NCBI RefSeq assembly: GCF_000335475.2
Contig: NZ_ANAH02000017.1
Span: 227,539-291,538, forward strand
DNA length: 64,000 bases
Source: Cystobacter fuscus DSM 2262
Lineage (GTDB): Bacteria; Myxococcota; Myxococcia; Myxococcales; Myxococcaceae
Reading direction: 5' to 3'
The position numbers and the translations under genes are program-made. A model generated the notes under the pieces. That model made no database searches, was not told the DNA's origin, and saw only the letters and a program-made list of their open reading frames with translations. Below are positions 52,399-61,270 of the stretch, one piece after another; position 1 is the first letter of the stretch; the number at the start of each line of letters is the position of its first letter.

Positions 52399-54636
52399 CT
52401 ACGCCGGAGGGTTGAGCATCCGTTGGCAGATGTCCTCCCAGGCCGAGCGGCTGACGCGCATCGCCGCGTTCTTGCAATGGATGATCAACTGACACGCCGA
52501 TAGGTATTTTTCGAGCCTGGCTCTTCCTTCCACCAGCTCGCGAGGCTCGGGGGGGAGTTGCAGCGTCTTGACGAAGAGCCCCAGGAGTTGTCTCCACGTC
52601 TCGAGTACATCATGGAATGAAGCCTCCCAGCTCAGCCGATGACGTAAGGCTTGTACCCGCGGCCCCACCTCATCCCACCTTCCCGAGAGGACCCGGGTTG
52701 AAGCCAGCACGGCGAAGGCGTTGATCAGACTCCGTGCGTGCCTGACAAAGAAGTCTCGAGCCCGTCCATTGGACTGAGCCCAGATGCAGCTGCAGTCGAG
52801 GTTGAAGTCGTAGACGAGGTCGTGGCTGGCGCCGAGGTCGCGGATGAGGTCGCGAACAAGATTGAAGTCGAACTCGAGGCCGTGGGCCTCGAGCCGGCCG
52901 ATGATGAGGGAGACGGCGAAATCGCGCTTGAGCCCGGGGTCGAACTCCTCGACGAGAAGGCGGTCGAGGTCTATCGCTTGGCTGATGTCGAAGGCGAGGG
53001 CCATGGCGAAGGCACGTCGGGCCGCGGTCTGCTCCGCATCGTCCAGGGGCACGTGCTTGCTGCTCGCCCAGCGCACGAGCCGGACGGCATTCCCCAAGTG
53101 CTTCTCGGCGGTCTGCTGCATGCGCAGCAGCAGCTCATCCGCCTGTCGGACCGCTCCCGCCAGGAGGATGAAGACCTCTCGCCAGCACGCATCGAACAGG
53201 TGCGTGCGGACGAGCTCCACGAGCCGCTGGGGGTCGTCATGCCAGACGGCCGTGAGGTACTCCTGAAGCGTGAGGTGCGAGAATGACCAGGCGTCCTGGG
53301 CCCGCTGAACGATGAGTCCTTGCTGGACCTCGATGGCCTGCAGCACCTGGTCGCCATTCAGGTGCTTGGGTGCATTGAGCTCCTCGCGGAGGAAGTGGGT
53401 GATGGAGTCGGTCAGCTCCCGGCGGGTGAAGAAGTAGCGGTCGTCGCGAAAGGCTGACGCGGCGATCTCGGCCAGCATCTGGACTTCCATCCTGACATGG
53501 AGCTCCCGGTAGACGGGCTCATGGTGGATGCGCTTGGAGGCGGCCCACCGCTCCATGAGAATCTCCAGTGCCTGCCGGTAGAGCTCGCTCCGGTTGGCGG
53601 GCAGGCGCTGGCGGTCATCGTAGGTGAGGCAGAGAAACGTCAGCAGCAGGGGCGTGTGGGCCAGCTCCTTGGCGGAGGCGTGGGCGGGTTCCCCGAGCGT
53701 CTTCAAGAACTCCTCGGCGAGCTGGTACTGGAGATCCGTGTCGGAGCGGAACCAGTTGTGGACGAAGCTGGCGATCTGCTGGTCGTCGAAGTCGGACAGC
53801 AGCACATCCTGGAAGCGGCTGAAGTATCCCTTGTAGAAAGCGGTTCGGCACGAGATGACGAAGCGATTGCCGCTGTATCGGTCCACGAAGTCACTCATGT
53901 GCGAGATGGCCTTGTCGAGCTGACAGTCGGGAATTTCATCCACGCCATCGAGGAGGATCAGCAGGCGTCCTTCCTCCAGGAGTGTTCCGGTCAACTCGCC
54001 GGACTCGGGCAGGCCACAGATCGCCAGCTCGTTCTGGATGAGCAGGGCGAGATCGATCGCATCCGTGCGGAAGCGGCGCAGCTCGATCAGGACGGGAAGG
54101 CAGTCGTGCTCGTAGCGGCTGAGTTCAATGGCACCGAGGTCGGGTCCGCGGCCGAGCGATTCGAGCAAGGGGACGCTCCAGGTTCGCCGCGGTAGGAGCG
54201 CCTCCAGGCCGAGCCGGCGGAGGAAGGTGGACTTGCCCGCCCCAGGGGAACCGAGGACGTTGAGAAAGCGGGACTTGTTGGCATGTTCCAGGCAGTCTGT
54301 CTTGCTGCCTGGACGTGCCTTTGGCCAGGACAAGCGCTTGCCTCGCAGAAGGAACAACTTGTGGAGCTCTTCCACCGAGCTGAAGCTCTTCATGGCCCGC
54401 GGAGGAATCGCCTGGGCGGCCACGTAGACTTCCCTCAAGGGAACAGGCCGATCCATGTTGAGGACCTTGATGTTCCCGTACCGCTCCAGGAAGTTCCGGG
54501 CGTACGCATGCATCCCCCGTCGAACCCTGTCATGGTCGGCGATGCGTTTGCCCAGACCCTTGAGTCCTTCCCAGACGAGCTGAAAGGCCGTGGCCGCGGT
54601 CAACGCCAGCAGTTGCTCCTCGACTCGTGACGACAT
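52399..54636 (-). CDS. NACHT-domain NTPase, possible antiphage protein
   Basis: 745 residues from the ATG at 54636, with GGGGAG just upstream. Walker A is GSPGAGKST (129-137) and Walker B LLILLDGVDEI (226-236), with the small residue after the first Asp typical of NACHT. CRTAFYKGYF and HTPLLLTFLCLTY continue the STAND NTPase core, and FSHLTLQEYLTAVW is the usual end of the winged-helix part. The C-terminal ~270 residues are helical without recognisable repeats. The N-terminal ~120 residues are too short for a known effector. Bacterial NACHT proteins are often phage sensors. No partner gene is adjacent, so defence is an inference. Confidence 0.82.
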   Translation of the reverse strand: MSSRVEEQLLALTAATAFQLVWEGLKGLGKRIADHDRVRRGMHAYARNFLERYGNIKVLNMDRPVPLREVYVAAQAIPPRAMKSFSSVEELHKLFLLRGKRLSWPKARPGSKTDCLEHANKSRFLNVLGSPGAGKSTFLRRLGLEALLPRRTWSVPLLESLGRGPDLGAIELSRYEHDCLPVLIELRRFRTDAIDLALLIQNELAICGLPESGELTGTLLEEGRLLILLDGVDEIPDCQLDKAISHMSDFVDRYSGNRFVISCRTAFYKGYFSRFQDVLLSDFDDQQIASFVHNWFRSDTDLQYQLAEEFLKTLGEPAHASAKELAHTPLLLTFLCLTYDDRQRLPANRSELYRQALEILMERWAASKRIHHEPVYRELHVRMEVQMLAEIAASAFRDDRYFFTRRELTDSITHFLREELNAPKHLNGDQVLQAIEVQQGLIVQRAQDAWSFSHLTLQEYLTAVWHDDPQRLVELVRTHLFDACWREVFILLAGAVRQADELLLRMQQTAEKHLGNAVRLVRWASSKHVPLDDAEQTAARRAFAMALAFDISQAIDLDRLLVEEFDPGLKRDFAVSLIIGRLEAHGLEFDFNLVRDLIRDLGASHDLVYDFNLDCSCIWAQSNGRARDFFVRHARSLINAFAVLASTRVLSGRWDEVGPRVQALRHRLSWEASFHDVLETWRQLLGLFVKTLQLPPEPRELVEGRARLEKYLSACQLIIHCKNAAMRVSRSAWEDICQRMLNPPA

Positions 54637-54796
54637 GAACTCCCCTGAGCCGAAGGACCCAGGCTCCTCTTGGACGGAGAGTTCGGTGGAGGAATGTGAG
54701 CCCGCGGGGAGGCGCGTCTTTCTCGAGTTCGCGGGGTTGAAGAGTGCCCGCGCACCCAGGCGATGCCTTGCCTTGTTGGTTCGCGGGCGGGTGTTT

Positions 54797-55018
54797 CTAC
54801 TCCGGACAGGGGATGCAACGGCCCTTGTTGTCGCGACAGGTGTAGTCCACCGGGCAGGGAGCCATGTCGGACCGCGAGAGCGCCAGCGCCGCCGTCCCGC
54901 CACCCAGCACCCCAGCGAGCAACACGGCTACCATCATCACGTTCTTCTTCGTGATGGAACGCCTCCATCGAGCCAACCATCGGCGGTTGGGACTCCAGCA
55001 CACCCCGTATGGGCTCAC
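54797..55018 (-). CDS. Possible small Cys-rich membrane-anchored protein
   Basis: Up to 73 residues from a GTG at 55018; ATGs at 54940 and 54937 (about 46-47 residues) are alternatives. A basic segment (RWRRSITKKN) precedes one hydrophobic helix (VMMVAVLLAGVLGGGTAALAL) and a short tail with four cysteines (CPVDYTC, then RCIPCP). The positive-inside arrangement and the Cys spacing look like a real exported microprotein. There is no homologue I can name, and it lies in a 463-base gap between larger genes. Confidence 0.4.
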   Translation of the reverse strand: MSPYGVCWSPNRRWLARWRRSITKKNVMMVAVLLAGVLGGGTAALALSRSDMAPCPVDYTCRDNKGRCIPCPE

Positions 55019-55099
55019 CGTGTCAACAGGTGAAGGCTGGAACCGCGGCGGGCCGGCCTCTTCTCGCCTCGGCCCGCTCGGAGGAGCGGCAATGATTGT

Positions 55100-56371
55100 T
55101 CACGTGACACGTCGCGTGGCCGCCCAGAACAGCAGGGCCGTCATGCTGATCGCGGCCCCCAGCGCGCAGACGCCGGGCCAGCCTGTCCACGCATAGACCA
55201 GGGTCGAGGTGATGGAGCCGCTGGCGCTGCCGATGGAATAGAAGACCATGTAGCCGCCGATGAGCCGGCTGCGGGCATCCGGGCGCACGGCGAGGAGCAT
55301 GCTCTGGTTGGTGACGTGGACCGCCTGGATGGCCAGATCGAGGAGGACGACCCCGACCGCCAGCGCCCACAGTGATGAGTGGGTGAAGGCGATGGGGAGC
55401 CACGCCACCAGCATCAGCGCGAGGGCCGCCCCCGTCGTCCATTGGCCCCAGCCGCGATCCGCGAGGCGGCCTGCCCGTCCGGCGCCAATGGCTCCGGCCA
55501 CACCGGCGAGGCCGAACAAGCCGACTCCGGTGTGGGAGAGCGAGATGGGTGGCGCACTGAGTGGCAGGACCATGGAAGTCCACAACACGCTGAAGGTGGC
55601 GAAGATCAGCAGGGCGAGCACGGCGCGAACGCGCAGGAGCGGCTCCTCGCGGAACAGCACGAAAACGGAGCGCACGAGTTCAGGATAGGGCGGGGCGGCG
55701 CTTCTCCTCTCGTGGCGCGGGAGCACCCCGTACAGCAAGGCCGCCATGACCAGGGTCAAGCCCGCCGACGTGAGATAGACCGAACGCCATCCGCCGAGGT
55801 CCGCGAGCAGACCGGAGACGAAGCGGGCCAGCAGGATGCCGATGACGACCCCGCTCGTGACCGTCCCGACCACGCTCCCTCGTTCGTCGGAGGAAGCCAG
55901 GGTCGCGGCGAAGGCGACGAGCACCTGCACGACCACGGCGAGCAGGCCAACGATGATCATTCCCGCCAACAGCACGGTCGCCGTGGGGGCGCTGCCCACG
56001 CCAACCAATGCCAGCGCGGACAACAGGCCCTGGCCGGCGATCAGCCGGCGGCGATCGACCAGATCGCCCAGCGGCACGATGAACAACAGTCCCAGTGCGT
56101 AGCCGAGCTGGGTGACGGTCACGACGAGCCCGATGGAGGCGGGGCGGATGGAGAAGTCGCGCGCCATCGCGTCGAGGAGCGGCTGGGCGTAATAAATATT
56201 CGCGACGCTGAGCCCGGCCGCGAGCGCGAAGAGCAGCTGGGCGCCCGGAGTCAGCCCGGTCGTTGGCGGACACCTCGCCTCGATGCACTCGGCGCCTGCC
56301 CCATCCACTGTCTGGGTGTGGCTCTCTTCACGCGGCCCTGCCTCTTGTCCGAGTCCCATCCGCGGCTCCAT
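55100..56371 (-). CDS. MFS transporter (drug-efflux type)
   Basis: 423 residues with about 12 membrane helices. After a hydrophilic N-terminus, AAGLSVANIYYAQPLLDAMARDF is the typical opening of the Bcr/YnfM-like efflux branch, and GDLVDRRRLI is the conserved loop 2-3 motif. Helices continue to VCALGAAISMTALLFWA. It probably exports a small molecule or drug. It is divergent from an HxlR regulator across a 94-base region with two similar operator-like sites, which suggests regulator-controlled efflux. Confidence 0.9.
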   Translation of the reverse strand: MEPRMGLGQEAGPREESHTQTVDGAGAECIEARCPPTTGLTPGAQLLFALAAGLSVANIYYAQPLLDAMARDFSIRPASIGLVVTVTQLGYALGLLFIVPLGDLVDRRRLIAGQGLLSALALVGVGSAPTATVLLAGMIIVGLLAVVVQVLVAFAATLASSDERGSVVGTVTSGVVIGILLARFVSGLLADLGGWRSVYLTSAGLTLVMAALLYGVLPRHERRSAAPPYPELVRSVFVLFREEPLLRVRAVLALLIFATFSVLWTSMVLPLSAPPISLSHTGVGLFGLAGVAGAIGAGRAGRLADRGWGQWTTGAALALMLVAWLPIAFTHSSLWALAVGVVLLDLAIQAVHVTNQSMLLAVRPDARSRLIGGYMVFYSIGSASGSITSTLVYAWTGWPGVCALGAAISMTALLFWAATRRVT

Positions 56372-56381
56372 TCGTGTTCGT

Positions 56382-56435
56382 GGTTCTATTATAGGACCAG
56401 TTGCGCGACGGGCTGTCCAGTCCTATCTTGGAACC
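56382..56435. promoter_or_regulatory. Two inverted operator-like sites between the MFS and HxlR genes
   Basis: GGTTCTATTATAGGACC (56382-56398) is a near-perfect palindrome. A second copy of the motif, read on the minus strand as GGTTCCAAGATAGGACTGG, occupies 56417-56435. Both share GGTTC-N4-ATAGGAC. They lie in the gap that must contain both promoters, and the first overlaps TATTATA, so binding there would block transcription. Confidence 0.5.
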
Positions 56436-56465
56436 AGATGTGCTGACCGTTGGAGTGTCATCCCG

Positions 56466-56975
56466 ATGAAGCGGACTGGTTTGAGTGGAGCGGAGTGCCC
56501 GGTGGCGCGGTCGTTGGATGCGATCGGCGATTGGTGGTCGCTGCTGATCATCCGCGATGCGTTTGACGGCATGCGACGCTTTGGCGAGTTCCAGAAGAGT
56601 CTCGGCGTGGCCAAGGGTATCTTGACGACGCGCCTGCGCAACCTGGTCGCCTTGGAGATACTGCGGCTTGCACCGGCTTCCGACGGCAGCGCGTATCAGG
56701 AGTATCTGCTGACGGAGAAGGGACGTGCCCTCTTCCACGTCGTGGTGAGCTTGCGCCAATGGGGCGAGCGGTATCTCTATGCACCGGGTGAGGTGCACTC
56801 CCTGTTGGTCGACAATGAGTCGGGCAGGCCTGTCGAGAGGCTGGAACTCCGGTCCTCGGATGGACGAGTCCTCGGCTGGACGGATACGACGGTGAGAAAG
56901 CGCCCATCCTCCTCTCCAAAACGACGCGGCCCGGCGGCAACGAAGCCGTCGCGCCGCGGGGCCGCCGAGAGCTGA
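56466..56975 (+). CDS. HxlR-family transcriptional regulator
   Basis: 169 residues from the ATG at 56466. The HxlR signature is clear: CPVARSLDAIGDWWSLLIIRDAFDGMRRFGEFQ, with Cys11 as the possible redox or thiol sensor, then LTTRLRNLVALEIL and LTEKGRALF. The C-terminal ~70 residues go beyond the usual ~110-residue family length and end in a basic tail (KRRGPAATKPSRRG). It is divergent from the MFS gene and likely represses it and itself through the sites in between. Confidence 0.92.
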   Translation: MKRTGLSGAECPVARSLDAIGDWWSLLIIRDAFDGMRRFGEFQKSLGVAKGILTTRLRNLVALEILRLAPASDGSAYQEYLLTEKGRALFHVVVSLRQWGERYLYAPGEVHSLLVDNESGRPVERLELRSSDGRVLGWTDTTVRKRPSSSPKRRGPAATKPSRRGAAES

Positions 56976-56981
56976 TTCGAG

Positions 56982-57368
56982 ATGAAATCCCTGGAGCGGT
57001 GGAAGCAGAAGGCCCGGGCACTCAAGGCGGAGGTGGCGGCGCTGCTCCTCGCGGTCCGACACCCCGCGGTGCCGTGGTACGCCAAGCTCCTGGCGGCGGC
57101 GGTGGTCGCGTATGCCCTGAGTCCCGTGGACCTCATCCCGGACTTCATCCCCGTCCTGGGCTACCTCGACGACCTGATTCTCCTCCCGCTGGGCCTCCTG
57201 CTCGTCCGCCGGCTCATCCCTCCGGCCGTGCTCGCGGAATGCCGGGAGAAGGCCCTTCGAGAGGCGCACCCGCGCAAGGCGAACTGGATCGCTGGCACCA
57301 TCATCATCGCCCTCTGGGCAGCGCTCGGGTTCTTGCTCGTGCGGTGGTGGTGGCACCGGGCTTCCTGA
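56982..57368 (+). CDS. YkvA family (DUF1232) membrane protein
   Basis: 128 residues, 6 bases after the HxlR stop. AVPWYAKLLAAAVVAYALSPVDLIPDFIPVLGYLDD is the DUF1232 core, and a final helix (WIAGTIIIALWAALGFLLV) anchors the C-terminus. The function of the family is unknown. Close spacing suggests co-transcription with the HxlR gene. Confidence 0.9.
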   Translation: MKSLERWKQKARALKAEVAALLLAVRHPAVPWYAKLLAAAVVAYALSPVDLIPDFIPVLGYLDDLILLPLGLLLVRRLIPPAVLAECREKALREAHPRKANWIAGTIIIALWAALGFLLVRWWWHRAS

Positions 57369-57484
57369 TGGGCCGTCCCCAAGGTGACAGACCCTGACCC
57401 CGCTTCCATGTTTTACTTGGATGAAGGATATTCTCTGGATTCCTGGAGATGCCTCCAGCCGTACGTATGGAGAGGAGTCGAGTC

Positions 57485-58993
57485 ATGAGGTTTCAGTGGG
57501 TCCGGATGCTCGCCGTTTTGTGGGCGGCAGGCTGTGGAGTCAGCGCGGAGGAGAAGGCCCTGGTCCAGGTCGAGCAGTCGCTCGCGGGCTTCGAGGTGAG
57601 CGCGCCGCTGTCGCTCAACAAGATCGCCTTCCTCCAGGGCGAGCGCGTCGAAGGCTCCGTCACCTACAAGAACACCACGGGCCAGAACCTCGTCATCGCC
57701 AACCTCGCCATCGCCATGCGGACCCCCACGGGGGGCCACGCGGACCTGTCGCCCGGTACGGGGGCGCGGACGCTGACTCCCGGCCGGACGCTCCCGCTGA
57801 CGGCCGGCCGTACCTTCTCCACGAGTGACGCCCCGGGCACCTGGACGCTCTTCGCCAGTTGGCAGGACAGCAGCGGTGCCTGGCACGAGGAATCACCGCG
57901 CACCATCACCCTCCTGGCACCCGCCACGAGCCGCCTGAGCGTGACCAGGCCCCTGGCGCTCAACAAGAGCGCTCCCTTCGTGGGCGAGCTCCTCCAGGGC
58001 ACGGTGACGTACCAGAATACCGGCACCACCCCCTTCGCCACCCAGACGCTGGTCATCGCGGCGCGTCGGCCCGATGGCTCACAGGCGGACCTGTCGCCCG
58101 CGCTCCAGGGGCGCACCTTGCAGCCGGGGGAGTCCGTCACGCTGACCGCGACGCGGACGCTGGACCAGGCAGGCATCTGGAAGGTCTTCACCAGCCACCA
58201 GGGCGCCGATGGCCAATGGCACGAGCAGGCGCCCACCCTGGTGGAGGTGAAGACGGGCACGCCCCCGCCCTCGAACTGGCGGCTGGTCTGGCAGGACGAG
58301 TTCGACGGCTCGGGCCCGCCGGATTCGACGCGCTGGGGCTACGAGGTCGGCTACGTGCGCAACAGCGAACTCCAGTACTACACCCAGGGCCGCCTGGAGA
58401 ACGCCCGGCGCGAGAATGGCCAGCTCATCCTCGAGGCACGCAAGGATGGTTGGAATGGGCACGACATCACCTCGGCCAGTCTCATCACCAAGGGCAAGAA
58501 GAGCTTCCTCCAGGGCCGCATCGAGGTGTTCGCCAAACTGCCCACCGGGAAGGGAACGTGGCCGGCCTTCTGGTTGCTGGGCACGAACATCGACCAGGTC
58601 GGCTGGCCGGCGTGCGGGGAGATCGACATCATGGAGAACGTCGGCTACCAGCCCACCACCATCCACGGCACCGTCCACACGCCGTTCTACTATCACGGCT
58701 CCGCCGCCGGCCCGCGGGGCGGCAATACCCAGGCGTCCTCTCCCTGGCTCGACTATCACCTCTACGCCATCGAGTGGTTCCCGGATCGCATCGACTTCTT
58801 CGTGGACTCGGTGAAGTACTTCACCTTCCTCAACGAGGGAACGAGCGCGAAGTGGCCCTTCGACAAGCCCCACTACCTCCTGTTGAACCTGGCCATCGGT
58901 GGTTCGTGGGGAGGCGGCCAGGGCGTGGACATGAGCCTGTTCCCGCATCGCGTGTACGTGGACTATGTCCGCGTCTACGAGCGCATCCCATAG
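57485..58993 (+). CDS. Secreted GH16 beta-glucanase (laminarinase-like) with two N-terminal Ig-like repeats
   Basis: 502 residues; GGAGAGGAG lies upstream of the ATG. A lipoprotein-type signal ends at Cys17 (WAAGC). Residues ~38-145 and ~153-256 are duplicated beta-sandwich modules (PLSLNKIAF...VEGSVTYKN and PLALNKSAP...LQGTVTYQN). The catalytic GH16 domain starts at WRLVWQDEFDG (~265) and has the active site GEIDIMENVG with Glu379 nucleophile and Glu384 acid/base. The intact EIDIME and the GTWPAFWLLG strand fit endo-beta-1,3-glucanases. It probably acts on fungal or algal beta-glucan outside the cell. It stands alone on its strand. Confidence 0.92.
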   Translation: MRFQWVRMLAVLWAAGCGVSAEEKALVQVEQSLAGFEVSAPLSLNKIAFLQGERVEGSVTYKNTTGQNLVIANLAIAMRTPTGGHADLSPGTGARTLTPGRTLPLTAGRTFSTSDAPGTWTLFASWQDSSGAWHEESPRTITLLAPATSRLSVTRPLALNKSAPFVGELLQGTVTYQNTGTTPFATQTLVIAARRPDGSQADLSPALQGRTLQPGESVTLTATRTLDQAGIWKVFTSHQGADGQWHEQAPTLVEVKTGTPPPSNWRLVWQDEFDGSGPPDSTRWGYEVGYVRNSELQYYTQGRLENARRENGQLILEARKDGWNGHDITSASLITKGKKSFLQGRIEVFAKLPTGKGTWPAFWLLGTNIDQVGWPACGEIDIMENVGYQPTTIHGTVHTPFYYHGSAAGPRGGNTQASSPWLDYHLYAIEWFPDRIDFFVDSVKYFTFLNEGTSAKWPFDKPHYLLLNLAIGGSWGGGQGVDMSLFPHRVYVDYVRVYERIP

Positions 58994-59256
58994 GCGCGGC
59001 GCAAAGCCTGCCAATCCCGGTTCACGAGCGATGTGATCCGCCGCACTCCGAATTCGAGTGCGCTGTCAAAACCCATACTGTCCGTGGAAAGCCTCTCTCA
59101 AACCGGGTGTGGGTTCCGCGCGAGCGTGCGAGGAGGGCCCTCCTCCTGTCCTCGGCGAGCAAGTTGTTCTCCCTGGGCATCCTCGTCCGTGCCCGGGGGC
59201 TCCTCCCGTGACGACAGTCCTTGGAGTGCTAACATCCCGTGGCTGGGAGGAGAGGA

Positions 59257-60549
59257 GTGACCGCGACGAGGGGGATGTGGAGCAAGCGGACCGCCAGGGT
59301 GTTGGCCGTCCTCATCCTGGGCTTCTACGGTCTGGACGTGCTGCTGCTGGGCGGTTCCAGTCCCTGGACGTTGGGATTCCGTCTGGTCTGGGCACTGTCG
59401 CTGCTGGGCTACTCGGCCTTCAGCTCCGAGCTCCCCGAACCCTGGGCGCGGTGGATCGAGGATCTGCACATCGTGGTCATCGCGTGCAGTGTGGTGGGGC
59501 TCGTCTGGATGACGGGGGGCACCCTGAGTCCCTACTTCGTCCTGGTGCCGGTGTTGCCGCTGGCCAACTGCTTGATGTACCGGCGGAGCGCGCGGGCGGG
59601 CCTGCTGAGCGGAGCGGTGAGTTCCCTGGGGACCTTCGCGCTCGGGTGGATGACGGAGCACCACCTGCTCGAGGCGCTCTTCCGCATGAGCATCATATTG
59701 GCCATCACGATGTTCTCCACCTACCTCGCCCAACAAGTGCGGCGGACGCAGGGCTCGGAGCAGGAAGTGCGGCTCGAGCGCGCCCGGCGCGAGTCCCTGG
59801 AACTACTGGCGGTCAGTGAGCACCGCCGGGCCCAGACGGAGAAGCTGGCGGCGCTCGGGCGGCTGGCGTCGGACGTGGCCCATGAGATCAACAACCCCCT
59901 GGCCTATGTGGGGTCCAACGTCGACTTCGTGCGCGAGGCGCTGCGGCGTCCGGGCGAGACGTCGCCAGAGGAGCTGGCCGAGGTGCTCGAGGAGACTCGG
60001 GAGGGGGTGCGGCACATCCGCCAGGTCGTCGCGGACCTGCGGGGCTTCGCGCGCATGGACGTGCGGGAGCCCACGGAGTGTTGCCTGGCGGAGGTCGTGG
60101 GAGATGCCGTGAAGCTGGCGTCGCTCCGGCTCAAGCACGTGGTGCGGCTGCGGGTGGATGTGCCGCAGGCGCTGCCGACGGTCTTCGTGGTGCGGCAACG
60201 GCTGGTGCAGGTGGTGCTCAACCTGCTGGTCAACGCGGGTGATGCCCTGGAGGAGCAGGGGGGGCGTGACGGCGAGGTCTGGGTGCGAGGGCTCGGCGAG
60301 GAAGGGCGCACGGTGCTCCTCATCGAGGACAATGGGCCTGGTTTCGCCCCCCACGTGTTGTCCCGGATCTTCGAGCCCTTCTTCACGACGAAGGGGCCCG
60401 ACAAGGGCACGGGACTGGGCCTCAGTCTGTCGAGGGATCTGGTGGCCCAGTTCGGCGGCCGGCTCACCGCGAGCAACCGCCCGGAGGGCGGCGCCCGCCT
60501 GCGCATCGAGTTCCCTGTTCAAGGCGTCCGGCGCACAGGGATTGAGTAG
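59257..60549 (+). CDS. Membrane sensor histidine kinase
   Basis: About 430 residues from a GTG at 59257, chosen because GGGAGG lies 6 bases upstream; a GTG at 59239 and an ATG at 59275 are alternatives. Five or six membrane helices (VLAVLILGFYGLDVLLLGG to MSIILAITMFSTYLA) form the sensor without a periplasmic domain. A coiled coil leads to the H-box LASDVAHEINNPLAYV and the ATPase boxes LLVNAGDALEE, DNGPGF and GTGLGLSLS. No receiver or adjacent regulator is present, so it is an orphan kinase of the type common in myxobacteria. Confidence 0.88.
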   Translation: MTATRGMWSKRTARVLAVLILGFYGLDVLLLGGSSPWTLGFRLVWALSLLGYSAFSSELPEPWARWIEDLHIVVIACSVVGLVWMTGGTLSPYFVLVPVLPLANCLMYRRSARAGLLSGAVSSLGTFALGWMTEHHLLEALFRMSIILAITMFSTYLAQQVRRTQGSEQEVRLERARRESLELLAVSEHRRAQTEKLAALGRLASDVAHEINNPLAYVGSNVDFVREALRRPGETSPEELAEVLEETREGVRHIRQVVADLRGFARMDVREPTECCLAEVVGDAVKLASLRLKHVVRLRVDVPQALPTVFVVRQRLVQVVLNLLVNAGDALEEQGGRDGEVWVRGLGEEGRTVLLIEDNGPGFAPHVLSRIFEPFFTTKGPDKGTGLGLSLSRDLVAQFGGRLTASNRPEGGARLRIEFPVQGVRRTGIE

Positions 60550-60631
60550 TTGGAGCCAGCGACGGACTACTTCGCGATCTTCCAGACCTCGTCTCGCTTG
60601 CCATGCGCCGCGGATTGAGCCCTGGTTCGGG

Positions 60632-61258
60632 TCAGTAGAGAATGCAGTCGAATTTCTCGATGACGGCCCGGAGCTCTTCGGGTGTGGTTTCGAGCAACTT
60701 AGCGGAAGCGGGAGCGTAGTAGGTCAGGGCTCTGGTGCTTGGTGGGTTCTTGATGAGTGTGTCCGGGATGATGTCGCCATGGGCACCCGGCCACTGGACC
60801 CTATTGAGTTCGCGGGCTCGCCCGATAGGATCCAGGATGGTGAAGCAGGGCCACCTGGGAAAGCGAAGGGTGGCAGGGTCCGACCCCATGATGCGGCAGC
60901 CATCCAGACGGGCCTCGGTGAAGTCGCAGTCCTCGATGGCCCCGTGCTCCCAACCTGTGCCGTAGCCGGGCCAGTGCCCGAAGTCGCACCCCGTCAGGCG
61001 CCCCGTGAAGCGGCACCCCTTGAGGGAGGCTTTCACCCATTGTTGGTGGTTTTTCAGCTCCTGCTTCACCTCGAAGGTGCAGTCAATGAACCGCGCCCCA
61101 ACGATGATCAAGTTCCTGGCGGAGACCTTCAGGATGACGGTGCAGTTTCTAAGCGACAGGTTGGGACCAAGGAAATAGAGCGAATTCTTGTCCGTCAACT
61201 CCAGTCGCTCGTTTGCAATCTCCTTGTCCTCAATGAGGACGTTCTCCAGCCACCCCAT
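60632..61258 (-). CDS. Probable immunity protein of the toxin locus, first paralogue
   Basis: 208 residues; AAGGAG lies 6 bases before the ATG. The middle is built of short alternating units with regular Cys and Phe (LRNCTV, FIDCTF, LKGCRF, LTGCDF, IEDCDF, LDGCRI), like a degenerate pentapeptide-repeat beta-helix. The rest (RFPRWPCFTILDP, TPEELRAVIEKFDCILY) is shared with the gene at 61534-62166. It directly follows a broken copy of the toxin C-terminus, the layout of toxin/immunity modules. Immunity function is inferred from position and duplication. Confidence 0.7.
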   Translation of the reverse strand: MGWLENVLIEDKEIANERLELTDKNSLYFLGPNLSLRNCTVILKVSARNLIIVGARFIDCTFEVKQELKNHQQWVKASLKGCRFTGRLTGCDFGHWPGYGTGWEHGAIEDCDFTEARLDGCRIMGSDPATLRFPRWPCFTILDPIGRARELNRVQWPGAHGDIIPDTLIKNPPSTRALTYYAPASAKLLETTPEELRAVIEKFDCILY

Positions 61259-61270
61259 GGTTGCTCCTTA

